A DNA stretch of 39,193 nt from Pirellulales bacterium (GTDB lineage Bacteria; Planctomycetota; Planctomycetia; Pirellulales; DATAWG01). A model generated the notes under the pieces. It was not told the DNA's origin and ran no database searches. It was given only the letters and a program-made list of their open reading frames with translations. Every line of letters starts with the position of its first letter. The stretch's first letter is position 1. A program made the translations under genes and the position numbers. This document shows positions 7,506 through 14,812 of the stretch, in pieces. The stretch lies in contig DATAWG010000021.1 of the NCBI GenBank assembly GCA_036267355.1, positions 1 through 39,193 of the forward strand, given 5' to 3'.

Positions 7506-8783
7506 CTAGGTTTTTTCCAGGGCTTGCGCCAGGTCGGCCACGAGGTCTTCGGGGTTCTCGATGCCGCAGGCCAGCCGGATCATGTTGTCGGGAATGCCCC
7601 AGCGCTGGCGATCGGCCGGCGAAGCGGTGAAGTAGCTCATCACGAGCGGCTGCTCGATCAGCGATTCGACGCCCCCCAGGCTCGGGCCGATGCGCGGAAT
7701 CCTCACCGCATCGACCACGCGGGCCGTTGCCCGCCAATCGGCGTCGCGCACCAAGAATGTCACCAATCCGCCGAAGCCGCGCATCGTCCGCCGCGCGACT
7801 TCATGATATGGATGCGACGGCAAACCCGGATAATAGACGCGCTCGATCCGCGGATGGCCGGCCAAAAACTCCGCCACGGCCTGACCGTTTTCATTGTGCC
7901 GCTGCATGCGGAGCTCGAACGTTTTCAGTCCGCGCGCGAGCAGATAGATATTTTGAGGAGCGTTGATCGTGCCCATGATGCCGCGCAGCTTGCACACTGC
8001 ATCGAGCTTCTCGGCCGTGCCGACCAGCACGCCGGCCAAGAGGTCGTTGTGTCCGCCGAGATATTTCGTGGCCGAATGCATGACGTAGTCGACGCCGGCC
8101 GCGAGCGGGCGGATATTGAACGGCGTGCCCAGCGTGGCGTCGATCAGCGTTTCGACGCCCGTCCGCCGGCCGAGTTCGGCAAACCGCTCCAAGTCGACGA
8201 TGCTCAGATGCGGATTGGTTGGCGATTCGCTGATCAGCAGGCGAGTGCGCGATGTGATGGCGGCTTCCATGGCATTGAAATCGCAAGCCCGCACTTGCCG
8301 GGTTACCACGCCGAAGCGCGACAAATGCTTGCCGCAAAACTCGCGGCTGCGATGGTAGCATTCGTCGAAGAAGATTACTTCGTCGCCGGCGTTGAGCTTG
8401 GCCAGCAGCAGCCCCACCAGGGCCGACATTCCGGTGGAGAAGAGCAGAGCGGATTCGCCCCCTTCCAGCGCCGCCAGTTTTCGCTCGACGACCCGCATGC
8501 TCGGGTTGCCGTAGCGGCCGTATTCTTCGCGCGGCTGTTCCTTTTCGATGAAATCGATGACGGCCTGCGTGTTTTCGAACGTGTAGGTCGAGGTGGCGAA
8601 GATCGGGTCGGTGATCGAGTTGGCGAATTTTTGCCGATCCTCGCCGGCATGCACGGCGAGAGTCGAGGGGCCCATGGCGACGTTTTTCACGGCCGGTGTT
8701 GCCGCCCGCTCGCCGTTCAGAACTGCGTCCGCGGCTTCGGGAACGTCGAGGGGCGCGGCGGCAGGTTTGGCGCTAGTAGTCAT
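7506..8783 (-). CDS. Second Cys/Met-metabolism PLP enzyme (cystathionine gamma-synthase type)
   Basis: A 425-aa paralogue of the 6142-7281 product with an N-terminal extension of about 35 residues. It has THE family blocks STYTFENTQAV, YGRYGNPSMR (88-97), FSTGMSALV (115-123), ESPTNPHLS, IDATLGTPFN (D215), PLP lysine K240 in VMHSATKYLGGHND, and SLGGVESLIEQPLVMSY. The DATLGTP block in place of the common DNTFATP places it in a different subgroup from its neighbour. Together the two could form a synthase/lyase pair, but substrates cannot be assigned from sequence alone. The start is the ATG at 8783 (MTTSAK). A longer frame from 8834 would begin inside the U-run of a terminator hairpin, so it was not used. 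The 5' leader contains that hairpin (8839-8876), suggesting possible attenuation. Confidence 0.9.
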   Translation of the reverse strand: MTTSAKPAAAPLDVPEAADAVLNGERAATPAVKNVAMGPSTLAVHAGEDRQKFANSITDPIFATSTYTFENTQAVIDFIEKEQPREEYGRYGNPSMRVVERKLAALEGGESALLFSTGMSALVGLLLAKLNAGDEVIFFDECYHRSREFCGKHLSRFGVVTRQVRACDFNAMEAAITSRTRLLISESPTNPHLSIVDLERFAELGRRTGVETLIDATLGTPFNIRPLAAGVDYVMHSATKYLGGHNDLLAGVLVGTAEKLDAVCKLRGIMGTINAPQNIYLLARGLKTFELRMQRHNENGQAVAEFLAGHPRIERVYYPGLPSHPYHEVARRTMRGFGGLVTFLVRDADWRATARVVDAVRIPRIGPSLGGVESLIEQPLVMSYFTASPADRQRWGIPDNMIRLACGIENPEDLVADLAQALEKT

Positions 8784-8832
8784 GATCGAGCGAACTCCAA
8801 GGGCACAAGGCTTCACATTGCCGGCCGTACAC

Positions 8833-8876
8833 AAAAAAAGCCGCGAGTCGGCCGACCAACGGCCAATTTCGCGGCT
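8833..8876 (-). terminator. Strong intrinsic terminator in the leader of the PLP gene
   Basis: Read on the minus strand, AGCCGCGA (8876-8869) pairs with TCGCGGCT (8846-8839). A further inner stem is TTGGCC/GGCCGA around a GTTGGTC loop, and the right arm runs into TTTTTTT (8839-8833). The U-run ends 50 bp before the ATG at 8783. It could end transcripts of the 9079-9717 gene, about 200 bp upstream, or act as an attenuator for the PLP gene. Confidence 0.8.
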
Positions 8877-9078
8877 CCCCTTGGGTCAAGTTTGATCGCC
8901 CGATCCAATCCGGCACAGTGCATGATTGGCTGCACAATCGTTTCTAGCTGATTGCACAGTTGGGCGATGGCACTTTAGCAGTTTGTGGGCTGCAAGCGGC
9001 CGCAAATCCCGAGCGCCAATTCTAGCTCTGCCGCTGAACGGTTGCAAGCGACCGACTTCGGCGGTCTCGGCGAAGCGC
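8877..9078. other. Leader or spacer upstream of the terminator hairpin
   Basis: About 200 bp between the zinc-ribbon gene stop and the terminator. I looked for SAM-type riboswitch signatures, expected before methionine genes, and saw no convincing match. No gene is supported. Confidence 0.4.
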
Positions 9079-9717
9079 TCAGCCGGCCTCGGCCGATTCC
9101 GAGTTTGCCCGTTGTTGTTCGCGGTCCAAGAACGCGTCGATTTCGGCAGTCGGGCGATCGGGGTCGCGCGTCGAATCGTGGCCGGATGAATTTGGCTGGC
9201 GAATTTGCGGAACGGAAATCTGGCTGCGCAACCGTTCGTGCCGCTCTCGGGCCGCGGTGAATTCACTCGCCTTGCCGGCGCCGAACACGGCCGCCGCGAT
9301 CCCGATCACCATGAAAACGACGCCCAACAATGGAAACATCGCGGGGGCGCCCTGCGACGACGCAATACCGATCCAAACCATGCCGAACACGACGGCAATG
9401 ATGCCGAAGATCACGCTGCCGACCACCGATGGCTCGACCATTTGGCCGTCATTGCCGCGGGACAGATACGTTTGGCGTTCTTGCTCCCATTCGCGGTCGA
9501 TCCGGGCGAGTTCGGCCTCGTTGTGAAGTTGGGCGAGTTCGCTCTCCATGACACCGGTGCGCTCGTCAATTTGCGCCAACTTTTCGGTGTACGTCGCCGA
9601 ATCGTTGCGTCGGACGGCCAAACTGGTGTGGCAATGCGTGCAAGTGACAAACCGAGCGTCGCGCGGAACTTGCAGGGGCGCGCCGCAGTTGATGCAAGCA
9701 ATGGTTTCCAGGTTCAT
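9079..9717 (-). CDS. Small zinc-ribbon, coiled-coil, two-TM membrane protein
   Basis: A 212-aa protein of unknown function. The N-terminal zinc ribbon uses C8-x2-C11 and C26-x2-C29 (CINCGAPLQVP ... CTHCH). Residues 41-85 are charged and helical (TEKLAQIDERTGVMESELAQ), probably a coiled coil. Two membrane segments follow at about 96-118 and 126-147, then a polar 65-residue tail. A longer frame goes to 9909, but the ribbon normally starts a few residues after Met, so the ATG at 9717-9715 is chosen. The layout resembles other predicted zinc-ribbon membrane proteins in planctomycetes with no assigned role. It is divergent from the 9953 gene and upstream of the PLP genes. Confidence 0.75.
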   Translation of the reverse strand: MNLETIACINCGAPLQVPRDARFVTCTHCHTSLAVRRNDSATYTEKLAQIDERTGVMESELAQLHNEAELARIDREWEQERQTYLSRGNDGQMVEPSVVGSVIFGIIAVVFGMVWIGIASSQGAPAMFPLLGVVFMVIGIAAAVFGAGKASEFTAARERHERLRSQISVPQIRQPNSSGHDSTRDPDRPTAEIDAFLDREQQRANSESAEAG

Positions 9718-9938
9718 TGGTTCGCTCCCCGGGCAGATTATCCCGTGCTCGATGCGGAAAATCAATGGAGGCGCTGAAGCGATGCGGCGTGTGCCGATTT
9801 TGCGGCTCACTCCTCCCCGAGGTTTCGAAGGGCGGCTGGCCAAGTCGGCAAAAAAATCGCGACTCGAGTTGCTAGACGGTCGGTCCAACTTTGGCTTAGA
9901 ATATGGCATTCACGATCGGCAATGGAAACAGCTTTTGC

Positions 9939-9947
9939 GGGGGGAGG
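9939..9947 (+). promoter_or_regulatory. Strong Shine-Dalgarno site
   Basis: GGGGGGAGG lies 5 nt before the ATG at 9953 and fixes that start. It stands out because most genes in the window lack such a site. Confidence 0.75.
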
Positions 9948-9952
9948 ATGCC

Positions 9953-11284
9953 ATGTGCTGGGGTATGCGATCTCGGCGGCGCGGCTTGCAAACGGTGGCA
10001 TGCGCAGGAAGTCTTCCGGCCCTGATGCTGCTGATCGTGCCGGCCGCGCGGGCCGATGGGCCGGTCAAGGAAATTTCGCCGATTCCTGCTGCTCGGCCGG
10101 CCACGCCCCCCGCAAACCAAGTGGCGGCGATGAACCGTCCGGTTCCAGCCGCTGCCGCGCCGGCCGCGAAAGCAGCCGCCGCTGCGGACAGTCCGGCGGC
10201 GTTGATCCAGCAATTGGGCGACGATCGGTTCGAAGTTCGCGAAGAAGCCAGCCGGCGACTGAGCCAAATGGGAATCGAAATCCAGCCGGCGCTCGATGGC
10301 GCGCTGCATAATCCCGATCTGGAGGTTCGCGTTCGCGCCCGGCGCATTCTCGACACGGTGCTGAAGGCTGATCTTGAGAAGCGGCTGAATGCGTTCGCCG
10401 AAGACGTCAACGACGCGAAACATCTCGATCTGCCGGGCTGGTCGCGGTATCGGCAGGTAATCGGCAGCAGCGGCACGGCTCGAAAGCTGTTTGTGGAAAT
10501 GCAACGCGCCGAGCCGAATCTGTTCCGTGCCCTGGAAGACGGCCCCGCCGCAACCGCGACGGCTTTGGACTGCTCCGTCGCCCAATCCGTGATCCGGATG
10601 CAATCGCGAGCCCGGTTTCCCAACGGATACATGCTTCCCTTGGGATCGATCACGGCCATGCTCTTCGTCGGCTCGGATAACCAGGTGCTGATGGCCGACA
10701 ACACGGCCACGCAAGTGGCCTATCTCACCAACCAGCCGGCCATTCAACAGGCAGTCACGAGCGGCAGTCAGATCGCCGTGATTAAGAAAATCCTCGGCGC
10801 CTGGATTGCCCGGGATGCCAGCGCGAATGTCTTGGCCCAAAACCTGTCGATTGCGATGCGCTTCGATCTCAAGGAAGGAGTGCATACGGCCGCCAACGCG
10901 CTGAAGCAAGGGAACCAGCCGGCCTATATCAAGCAGATGGCCCTGGCGATGATCGGCCGGTTGGGCGACAAGACGAATCTGCCGTCCGTCGAAGCATCGC
11001 TTGGCGATACCGAGCTGTGTGGCCAGATGAATATGAACAATCAGCTCTATCAGACGCAGGTGCGCGACGTGGCCTTGGCGGTTGCCATCCATCTCGAAGG
11101 GCAAGAGCCGAAAAATTTCGGCTTCGATCGCCTCGATATGTCGAACGGTTTGCCCTACTACAATCCGGGCATGATCGGTTTCCGCAACGCGGATGAACGC
11201 GATGCATCGGCAAGAAAATGGGCAGATTGGGTTGCGAAACATCATCCAAAGAGCGCCGCTAGCACGACGGCCAAGAAGTCGTAA
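9953..11284 (+). CDS. Secreted HEAT-like repeat protein
   Basis: A 443-aa exported protein of unknown function. Residues 1-34 form a Sec signal (RSRRRG, then a hydrophobic LPALMLLIVPAARA, cleavage near ARA-DG). A Pro/Ala-rich linker spans about 40-80. It is followed by HEAT-like helical pairs: ALIQQLGDDRFEVREEASRR, LSQMGIEIQPALDGALHNPD, and LEVRVRARRILDTVL. The rest is helical, with a second repeat-like region (YIKQMALAMIGRLGDKTNLP). This 'D.F.VREEA...L' pattern is common in secreted planctomycete proteins. The strong Shine-Dalgarno site confirms the start over the longer frame from 9548. Likely a periplasmic or wall scaffold protein, by inference from its fold only. Confidence 0.82.
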   Translation: MCWGMRSRRRGLQTVACAGSLPALMLLIVPAARADGPVKEISPIPAARPATPPANQVAAMNRPVPAAAAPAAKAAAAADSPAALIQQLGDDRFEVREEASRRLSQMGIEIQPALDGALHNPDLEVRVRARRILDTVLKADLEKRLNAFAEDVNDAKHLDLPGWSRYRQVIGSSGTARKLFVEMQRAEPNLFRALEDGPAATATALDCSVAQSVIRMQSRARFPNGYMLPLGSITAMLFVGSDNQVLMADNTATQVAYLTNQPAIQQAVTSGSQIAVIKKILGAWIARDASANVLAQNLSIAMRFDLKEGVHTAANALKQGNQPAYIKQMALAMIGRLGDKTNLPSVEASLGDTELCGQMNMNNQLYQTQVRDVALAVAIHLEGQEPKNFGFDRLDMSNGLPYYNPGMIGFRNADERDASARKWADWVAKHHPKSAASTTAKKS

Positions 11285-11489
11285 TCGACCGCGCAGCTTC
11301 TCTGCTTTCTCCGGCCTTCTATCGGCACAATCCTCCACTTGCCGCAGCTTGCGCCGGCTCGCTCATTCCGGCGCTCGGATCAATCTCTCTTGACCAAGAA
11401 ATCCGATAATGGGACAAGGCCAACGCTTTGCCCCCGGGCGGTTTTGGTTGGTGGCGTTGGGGGCTGAAGCTTCGCGAGGTCGGACTGCC

Positions 11490-12086
11490 ATGCATCGCAA
11501 TTTCACGCTCGGCTTGGTCGCATTGATCACGGTCGCGGCCGTCGGCTGCCAGACCAATACCGAAACCGGCGCTCTCGCAGGCGGCGGAATCGGGGCGGTC
11601 GTCGGCGGTATCATCGGCCATCAATTCCATAGCACCGCCGCCGGCGCCGCAATCGGCGCCGGAGCCGGCGCCCTCACCGGCGCGGCCATCGGCAACCAAG
11701 TCGATAAAGACGAAGCCCGCAATCGGGCTCTCATCGAACGGCAGCTCGGCCGGCCGATGCCCGGGGCCGTCTCGGTCGACGACGCCATTGCCATGACTCG
11801 GGCCGGCGTCGCCGAACCAATAATCATCGATCACGTCAACGCCGTGGGCGTGCTCCGTCCGCTCACGACCGAAGACATCATCTATTTGCAGCGCAACGGC
11901 GTCAGCCCGCGCGTGGTGCAAACGATGCAGCATCCCGCCATGCAGCCGCCGCCGATGGTCGTGCAGCAAGGCCCGCCGCCGCCGGTCGTGGTCGAAGACC
12001 CCTATTACTACCGGCCGTATTATCATCCCTGGTACTACCGCCGCCCGCCGCCGCCGCCCGGCATCGGCGTAACGATCGTACCGTAG
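11490..12086 (+). CDS. Glycine-zipper lipoprotein
   Basis: A 198-aa predicted lipoprotein. The signal peptide MHRNFTLGLVALITVAAVGC ends in a lipobox-like AVGC with C20 as the lipidation site. Residues 27-65 are a glycine zipper (GALAGGGIGAVVGGIIG ... GAAIGAGAGALTGAAIG), which can form packed membrane helices. A middle helical motif (VDDAIAMTRAGVAEPIIIDH, then LTTEDIIYLQRNGVSPRVVQ) appears twice in loose form. The tail is Pro/Tyr-rich (DPYYYRPYYHPWYYRRPPPP). The ATG at 11490 precedes the signal peptide directly; a longer frame from 11409 is not needed. Envelope role by inference; no specific function is known. Confidence 0.82.
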   Translation: MHRNFTLGLVALITVAAVGCQTNTETGALAGGGIGAVVGGIIGHQFHSTAAGAAIGAGAGALTGAAIGNQVDKDEARNRALIERQLGRPMPGAVSVDDAIAMTRAGVAEPIIIDHVNAVGVLRPLTTEDIIYLQRNGVSPRVVQTMQHPAMQPPPMVVQQGPPPPVVVEDPYYYRPYYHPWYYRRPPPPPGIGVTIVP

Positions 12087-12111
12087 GAACGGGCTTGAGG
12101 CTTTGAGGCTT

Positions 12112-12244
12112 GAGGCTGTGAGGTACAAAGGCACGTGGACGCTGCGCGTCCTAACCGTCTGACCGACTCCGCAACGACGCGAAGCGCCCGCCATTGCCCT
12201 CGTCCCTCGTCCCTCGTCCCTCGCTCCTCGCACCTCACAGCCTC
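12112..12244. repeat. Inverted repeat with heptamer C-tract abutting a start codon
   Basis: GAGGCTGTGAGGT (12112-12124) and its inverse ACCTCACAGCCTC (12232-12244) bracket the region. Inside is a GGACGC/GCGTCC hairpin (12136-12150) and four CCC runs at exact 7-nt spacing (CCCTCGT units, 12197-12220). The minus strand therefore fits a G-quadruplex motif. The right arm ends 1 bp before the ATG at 12246. Confidence 0.7.
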
Positions 12245-12245
12245 C

Positions 12246-12929
12246 ATGGAGACCTCGCTGCACCGCGACCTGAAACGGCTTTATGCGGGCGCTGAAGCCC
12301 GAGTCGAAATCCGCATGGCCGGCTATCGGATCGACGCGGTGGTGGGCGATGAGTTGATCGAAATTCAACACGGCCCGCTGGCCGCGATTCGCGACAAGGT
12401 CCGCCGGCTGTTAGCGACGCATCGCGTGCGCGTCGTTAAACCGATCGTGGCATCGAAGCAATTGATCGTGCGCGGGCGGAAGGGGGGACGTGTCACTCGC
12501 CGCCGGGCCAGCCCGAAGCATGGCCGACTGTTGGATCTGTTTGACGAATTGATCCATTTCACGAGCGTGTTTCCGCATCCGCGGCTGACGCTCGAAGTGC
12601 CGTTGGTGTCGGTCGAGGAATGGCGCTATCCCGGACACGGCCGGCGACGGTGGCGAAGGCCGAACGATCTGGTGGTCGAGGATCAAAAGCTGGCGGGCAT
12701 TGAATCGCAGCATCGACTTTCGACGCTTGCCGATCTCGTGGCGTTGGTGGCCTGCCCGCTGCCAACGCCCTTTCACACAGGCCACATCGCCGCGGGGCTG
12801 AATATTCCCCGTTGGTCGGCCCAGCGCATTGCCTATTGCCTGCGGCAAATGGGGGCGGCTGAAACGGTCGGCAAGCAGCGCAACGCCTGGCTCTACGATT
12901 GGCTCGAGCCACGCCCTCTTGCTGGGTAG
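12246..12929 (+). CDS. Predicted PD-(D/E)XK-like nuclease-fold protein
   Basis: A 227-aa protein without signal or membrane segments. The start METSLHRDLKRLYAG resembles a conserved planctomycete family. Residues 26-42 (GYRIDAVVGDELIEIQH) show a D30...E39-x-Q41 pattern like the PD-(D/E)XK nuclease core, with beta strands of the right spacing; ARG/LYS-rich strands follow (VRVVKPIVASKQL). The C-terminal half has a basic segment and a helix-turn-helix-like region (about 180-215, FHTGHIAAGLNI then WSAQRIAYCLRQMGAAE) resembling a winged helix. A DNA-acting role is inferred from this fold pattern. No partner methylase or recombinase is nearby. The ATG at 12246 is preferred because upstream in-frame sequence is repeat DNA. 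Confidence 0.7.
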   Translation: METSLHRDLKRLYAGAEARVEIRMAGYRIDAVVGDELIEIQHGPLAAIRDKVRRLLATHRVRVVKPIVASKQLIVRGRKGGRVTRRRASPKHGRLLDLFDELIHFTSVFPHPRLTLEVPLVSVEEWRYPGHGRRRWRRPNDLVVEDQKLAGIESQHRLSTLADLVALVACPLPTPFHTGHIAAGLNIPRWSAQRIAYCLRQMGAAETVGKQRNAWLYDWLEPRPLAG

Positions 12930-13068
12930 GCCCCCCAACGAGCCTGTGGACGATGTGCGTGCATGGTTGCCGGGTTTCTGACCGTTTTCACGACCGATCG
13001 AGGTTTGAGCCGCCGCGGAGGGCACGTTCTCAATTCCAGGTGACGCATCGAGGCGAGCTGTGCGTCGA

Positions 13069-14124
13069 TTATTTCCCGCCACCGATGTTGAGCAGCAGAT
13101 GTTCGGCGTCGAGTTGGACGTGAAGGCCGGCGAAGGCGGTTGCGCTGATGCGGGCGCCAAGATCGGCGGCTTCGGGAGGAAGAACGTAGGACTCGACATC
13201 GCGCAACACATGCCGCCCGAAGCGCAATTGCGGCACTTTCGTTCGACGCACGATTTCTTCCCGGCCCGCCAGACGCAGCTTGACCCTTGGGGCATGTTCG
13301 TCGATCACAAGGCCGACTGCTTCGGCCAGATTCTGCGGGATCAGAGTCGGCTCGCCGCCCGTGCCCATGAAGCTAAATGTCAGCGGTTGCCGTCCGGCGA
13401 CGATTGCGGTGACACGATAGAACTGGCCATCGCGAACGACCGGTAGCGAATCGGAAAGCACGATCGATTGCAGCTTGTCGAAAATCTTGGCACCGTCGCG
13501 CCAATGTTTTTGCGGCCCTAGCGATTCCTGCCGGCCCAGCGACGCAACCTCAGCCATGACGTTATTATCGCGACGCAATGCGGCGTACGATTGCGTCATT
13601 TGCTCGATCTCCTCGCGGATCGGCAGCAGCCGCAGCGTCACCTCCGTGCGAACATTGATCAGATCGGCCAATGCCGTTTTGAGCGGCGGCGACAAGCCGA
13701 ACTCGCTGGTCGGAATATATTGCCGTTTCCATTGCTCAACCGCCGCGGCGGCTTGTTTCGCCTGAGCCTCTAACTGAGCCTTGTCGGCCGTCCCTTGCTT
13801 GGCGACGGCGGACAAAGCCCGGGCTTGCTTCTCCAACTGCGAGAATCGAGCCATCTGCATTTTGCAGGCTTCGTTCTGCCCGACGAGTTGGTCGACCGTC
13901 TGCTGAGCCGCGACAAGCCGCGGCTCGAAGCGATCCAAGCTGTTTAACTGCTGGCGGAGGTCCGCTTCCTCGGGAAGACACCATGTATGCCCGACTCGAT
14001 CGAGCCCGCGCGCGCGGAGCAGTTCTTCGGCAGTCGGCTCGCCCGCGGCGAACACGATTCCCACGACGGCAAGCGACAGCAGCAGCGAGCCGGCCGCAGC
14101 ACTTTTGTAGGCAAAACGGTCCAT
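13069..14124 (-). CDS. Secreted coiled-coil protein with degenerate retropepsin-like domain
   Basis: A 351-aa exported protein. The signal peptide covers residues 1-27 (MDRFAYKSAAAGSLLLSLAV, then VGIVFAAG). Residues 50-190 are mostly charged helix and likely coiled coil. Residues 229-348 follow the order of single-domain retropepsin-like aspartic proteases: beta strand VTAIVAGRQPLTFSF, a turn MGTGGEPTLI (253-262), helix LAEAVGL, then VPQLRFGRHVLRDVESYVLP and ISATAFAGLHVQLDAEHLLL. Active members have D-T-G-[AS] at the turn; here the Asp position is G254 (G-T-G-G). The protein is thus probably not an active aspartyl protease, or uses another residue. Homologues with a normal DTG may exist. The ATG at 14124 places the signal peptide at the N-terminus. 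Confidence 0.72.
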   Translation of the reverse strand: MDRFAYKSAAAGSLLLSLAVVGIVFAAGEPTAEELLRARGLDRVGHTWCLPEEADLRQQLNSLDRFEPRLVAAQQTVDQLVGQNEACKMQMARFSQLEKQARALSAVAKQGTADKAQLEAQAKQAAAAVEQWKRQYIPTSEFGLSPPLKTALADLINVRTEVTLRLLPIREEIEQMTQSYAALRRDNNVMAEVASLGRQESLGPQKHWRDGAKIFDKLQSIVLSDSLPVVRDGQFYRVTAIVAGRQPLTFSFMGTGGEPTLIPQNLAEAVGLVIDEHAPRVKLRLAGREEIVRRTKVPQLRFGRHVLRDVESYVLPPEAADLGARISATAFAGLHVQLDAEHLLLNIGGGK

Positions 14125-14441
14125 CGTTGAATTATGCAGGCGATGTCGCGGCGATGTCCAGCAGTGAATGAACGGCTGGGATGGTCCTGAAGAATAGCAT
14201 CGATGGTTGGTCTCGCTTCCCCCGCTGATCCCTTCGGGCGTTCGCGAGCCGTGGCCGGGCTTATTCCCCGTACACGGCAGAATCGGCAATCCCGCCAGTT
14301 TCGCTAGAGCCGGTCGTCCGATGCAGTCGAGCGCGGTTGTGCGACGATGAATGCACTGAAGGAATCGGCATGCTTCGATTTTGCGTGCGCAGAGAATCGA
14401 CAAATCAGTCGCGTTACGCTCGGCAACGAAGAAGGTGATCC
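14125..14441. other. Divergent intergenic region
   Basis: It separates the minus-strand 13069-14124 gene and the plus-strand 14442 gene. It should hold both promoters, but I see no clear consensus pair, repeat family or small gene here. Confidence 0.4.
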
Positions 14442-14657
14442 ATGTGGCGATCGGTATTCTTGGCGATAGGCATATTTATGGCGGTGATGGGCACCGAGTC
14501 GCTCGTGATCGATAGCGCGACGCTCAATAGCCACGGCGACACGAGCGTTGGGAGCCGCGACGTCGTTCCGCCGGAATGGGTGCCGTGGAGCTTGATCTCG
14601 GGCGGCGCCGTGACGATTCTCTACTCGATCACGATTCCGCAAAAGCTAAAGGGCTGA
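14442..14657 (+). CDS. Small two-TM membrane protein
   Basis: A 71-aa protein with two predicted membrane helices: about 4-20 (SVFLAIGIFMAVMGTES) and about 47-64 (PWSLISGGAVTILYSITI). A short loop with VVPPEWVPWS joins them. Its real-gene status is supported by an AAGGTG Shine-Dalgarno-like site 8 nt before the ATG and by strong hydrophobic patterning. From memory similar 70-aa proteins occur in other planctomycetes. Function unknown. Confidence 0.72.
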   Translation: MWRSVFLAIGIFMAVMGTESLVIDSATLNSHGDTSVGSRDVVPPEWVPWSLISGGAVTILYSITIPQKLKG

Positions 14658-14730
14658 GATGCTGCCGGCCTGCGTCCAGAGCGCCACTGCCAGCGTAGCC
14701 TGCCAATGGTGGCGCCGTGCGGAAGTTTGG

Positions 14731-14760
14731 CACTGGCAGACCGGGCTTGCCAGTGGCACA
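14731..14760. repeat. CACTGGCA...TGCCAGTG hairpin
   Basis: Inverted arms at 14731-14738 and 14748-14755 are followed by GCACA, the same layout as the hairpins at 109, 288, 4841, 5962 and 36067. It lies downstream of the small membrane gene and may end its transcript. Confidence 0.6.
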
Positions 14761-14812
14761 CATCGCGATCGCACCGGCTGCCAAAACCAGGGATTTGTTC
14801 CGGAACGGATCC

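Noticed and set aside
7425-8951. A 508-codon plus-strand frame
   Set aside because: It is antisense to the second PLP enzyme and runs through repeats and the terminator.
8877-9078. A possible SAM riboswitch upstream of the PLP gene
   Set aside because: The position and downstream terminator invited it, but none of the SAM-I, SAM-II or SAH core motifs I know could be matched.
12190-12240. CRISPR-like short regular repeats
   Set aside because: The units are 7-bp tandem CCCTCGT copies without spacers, and there are no cas genes.
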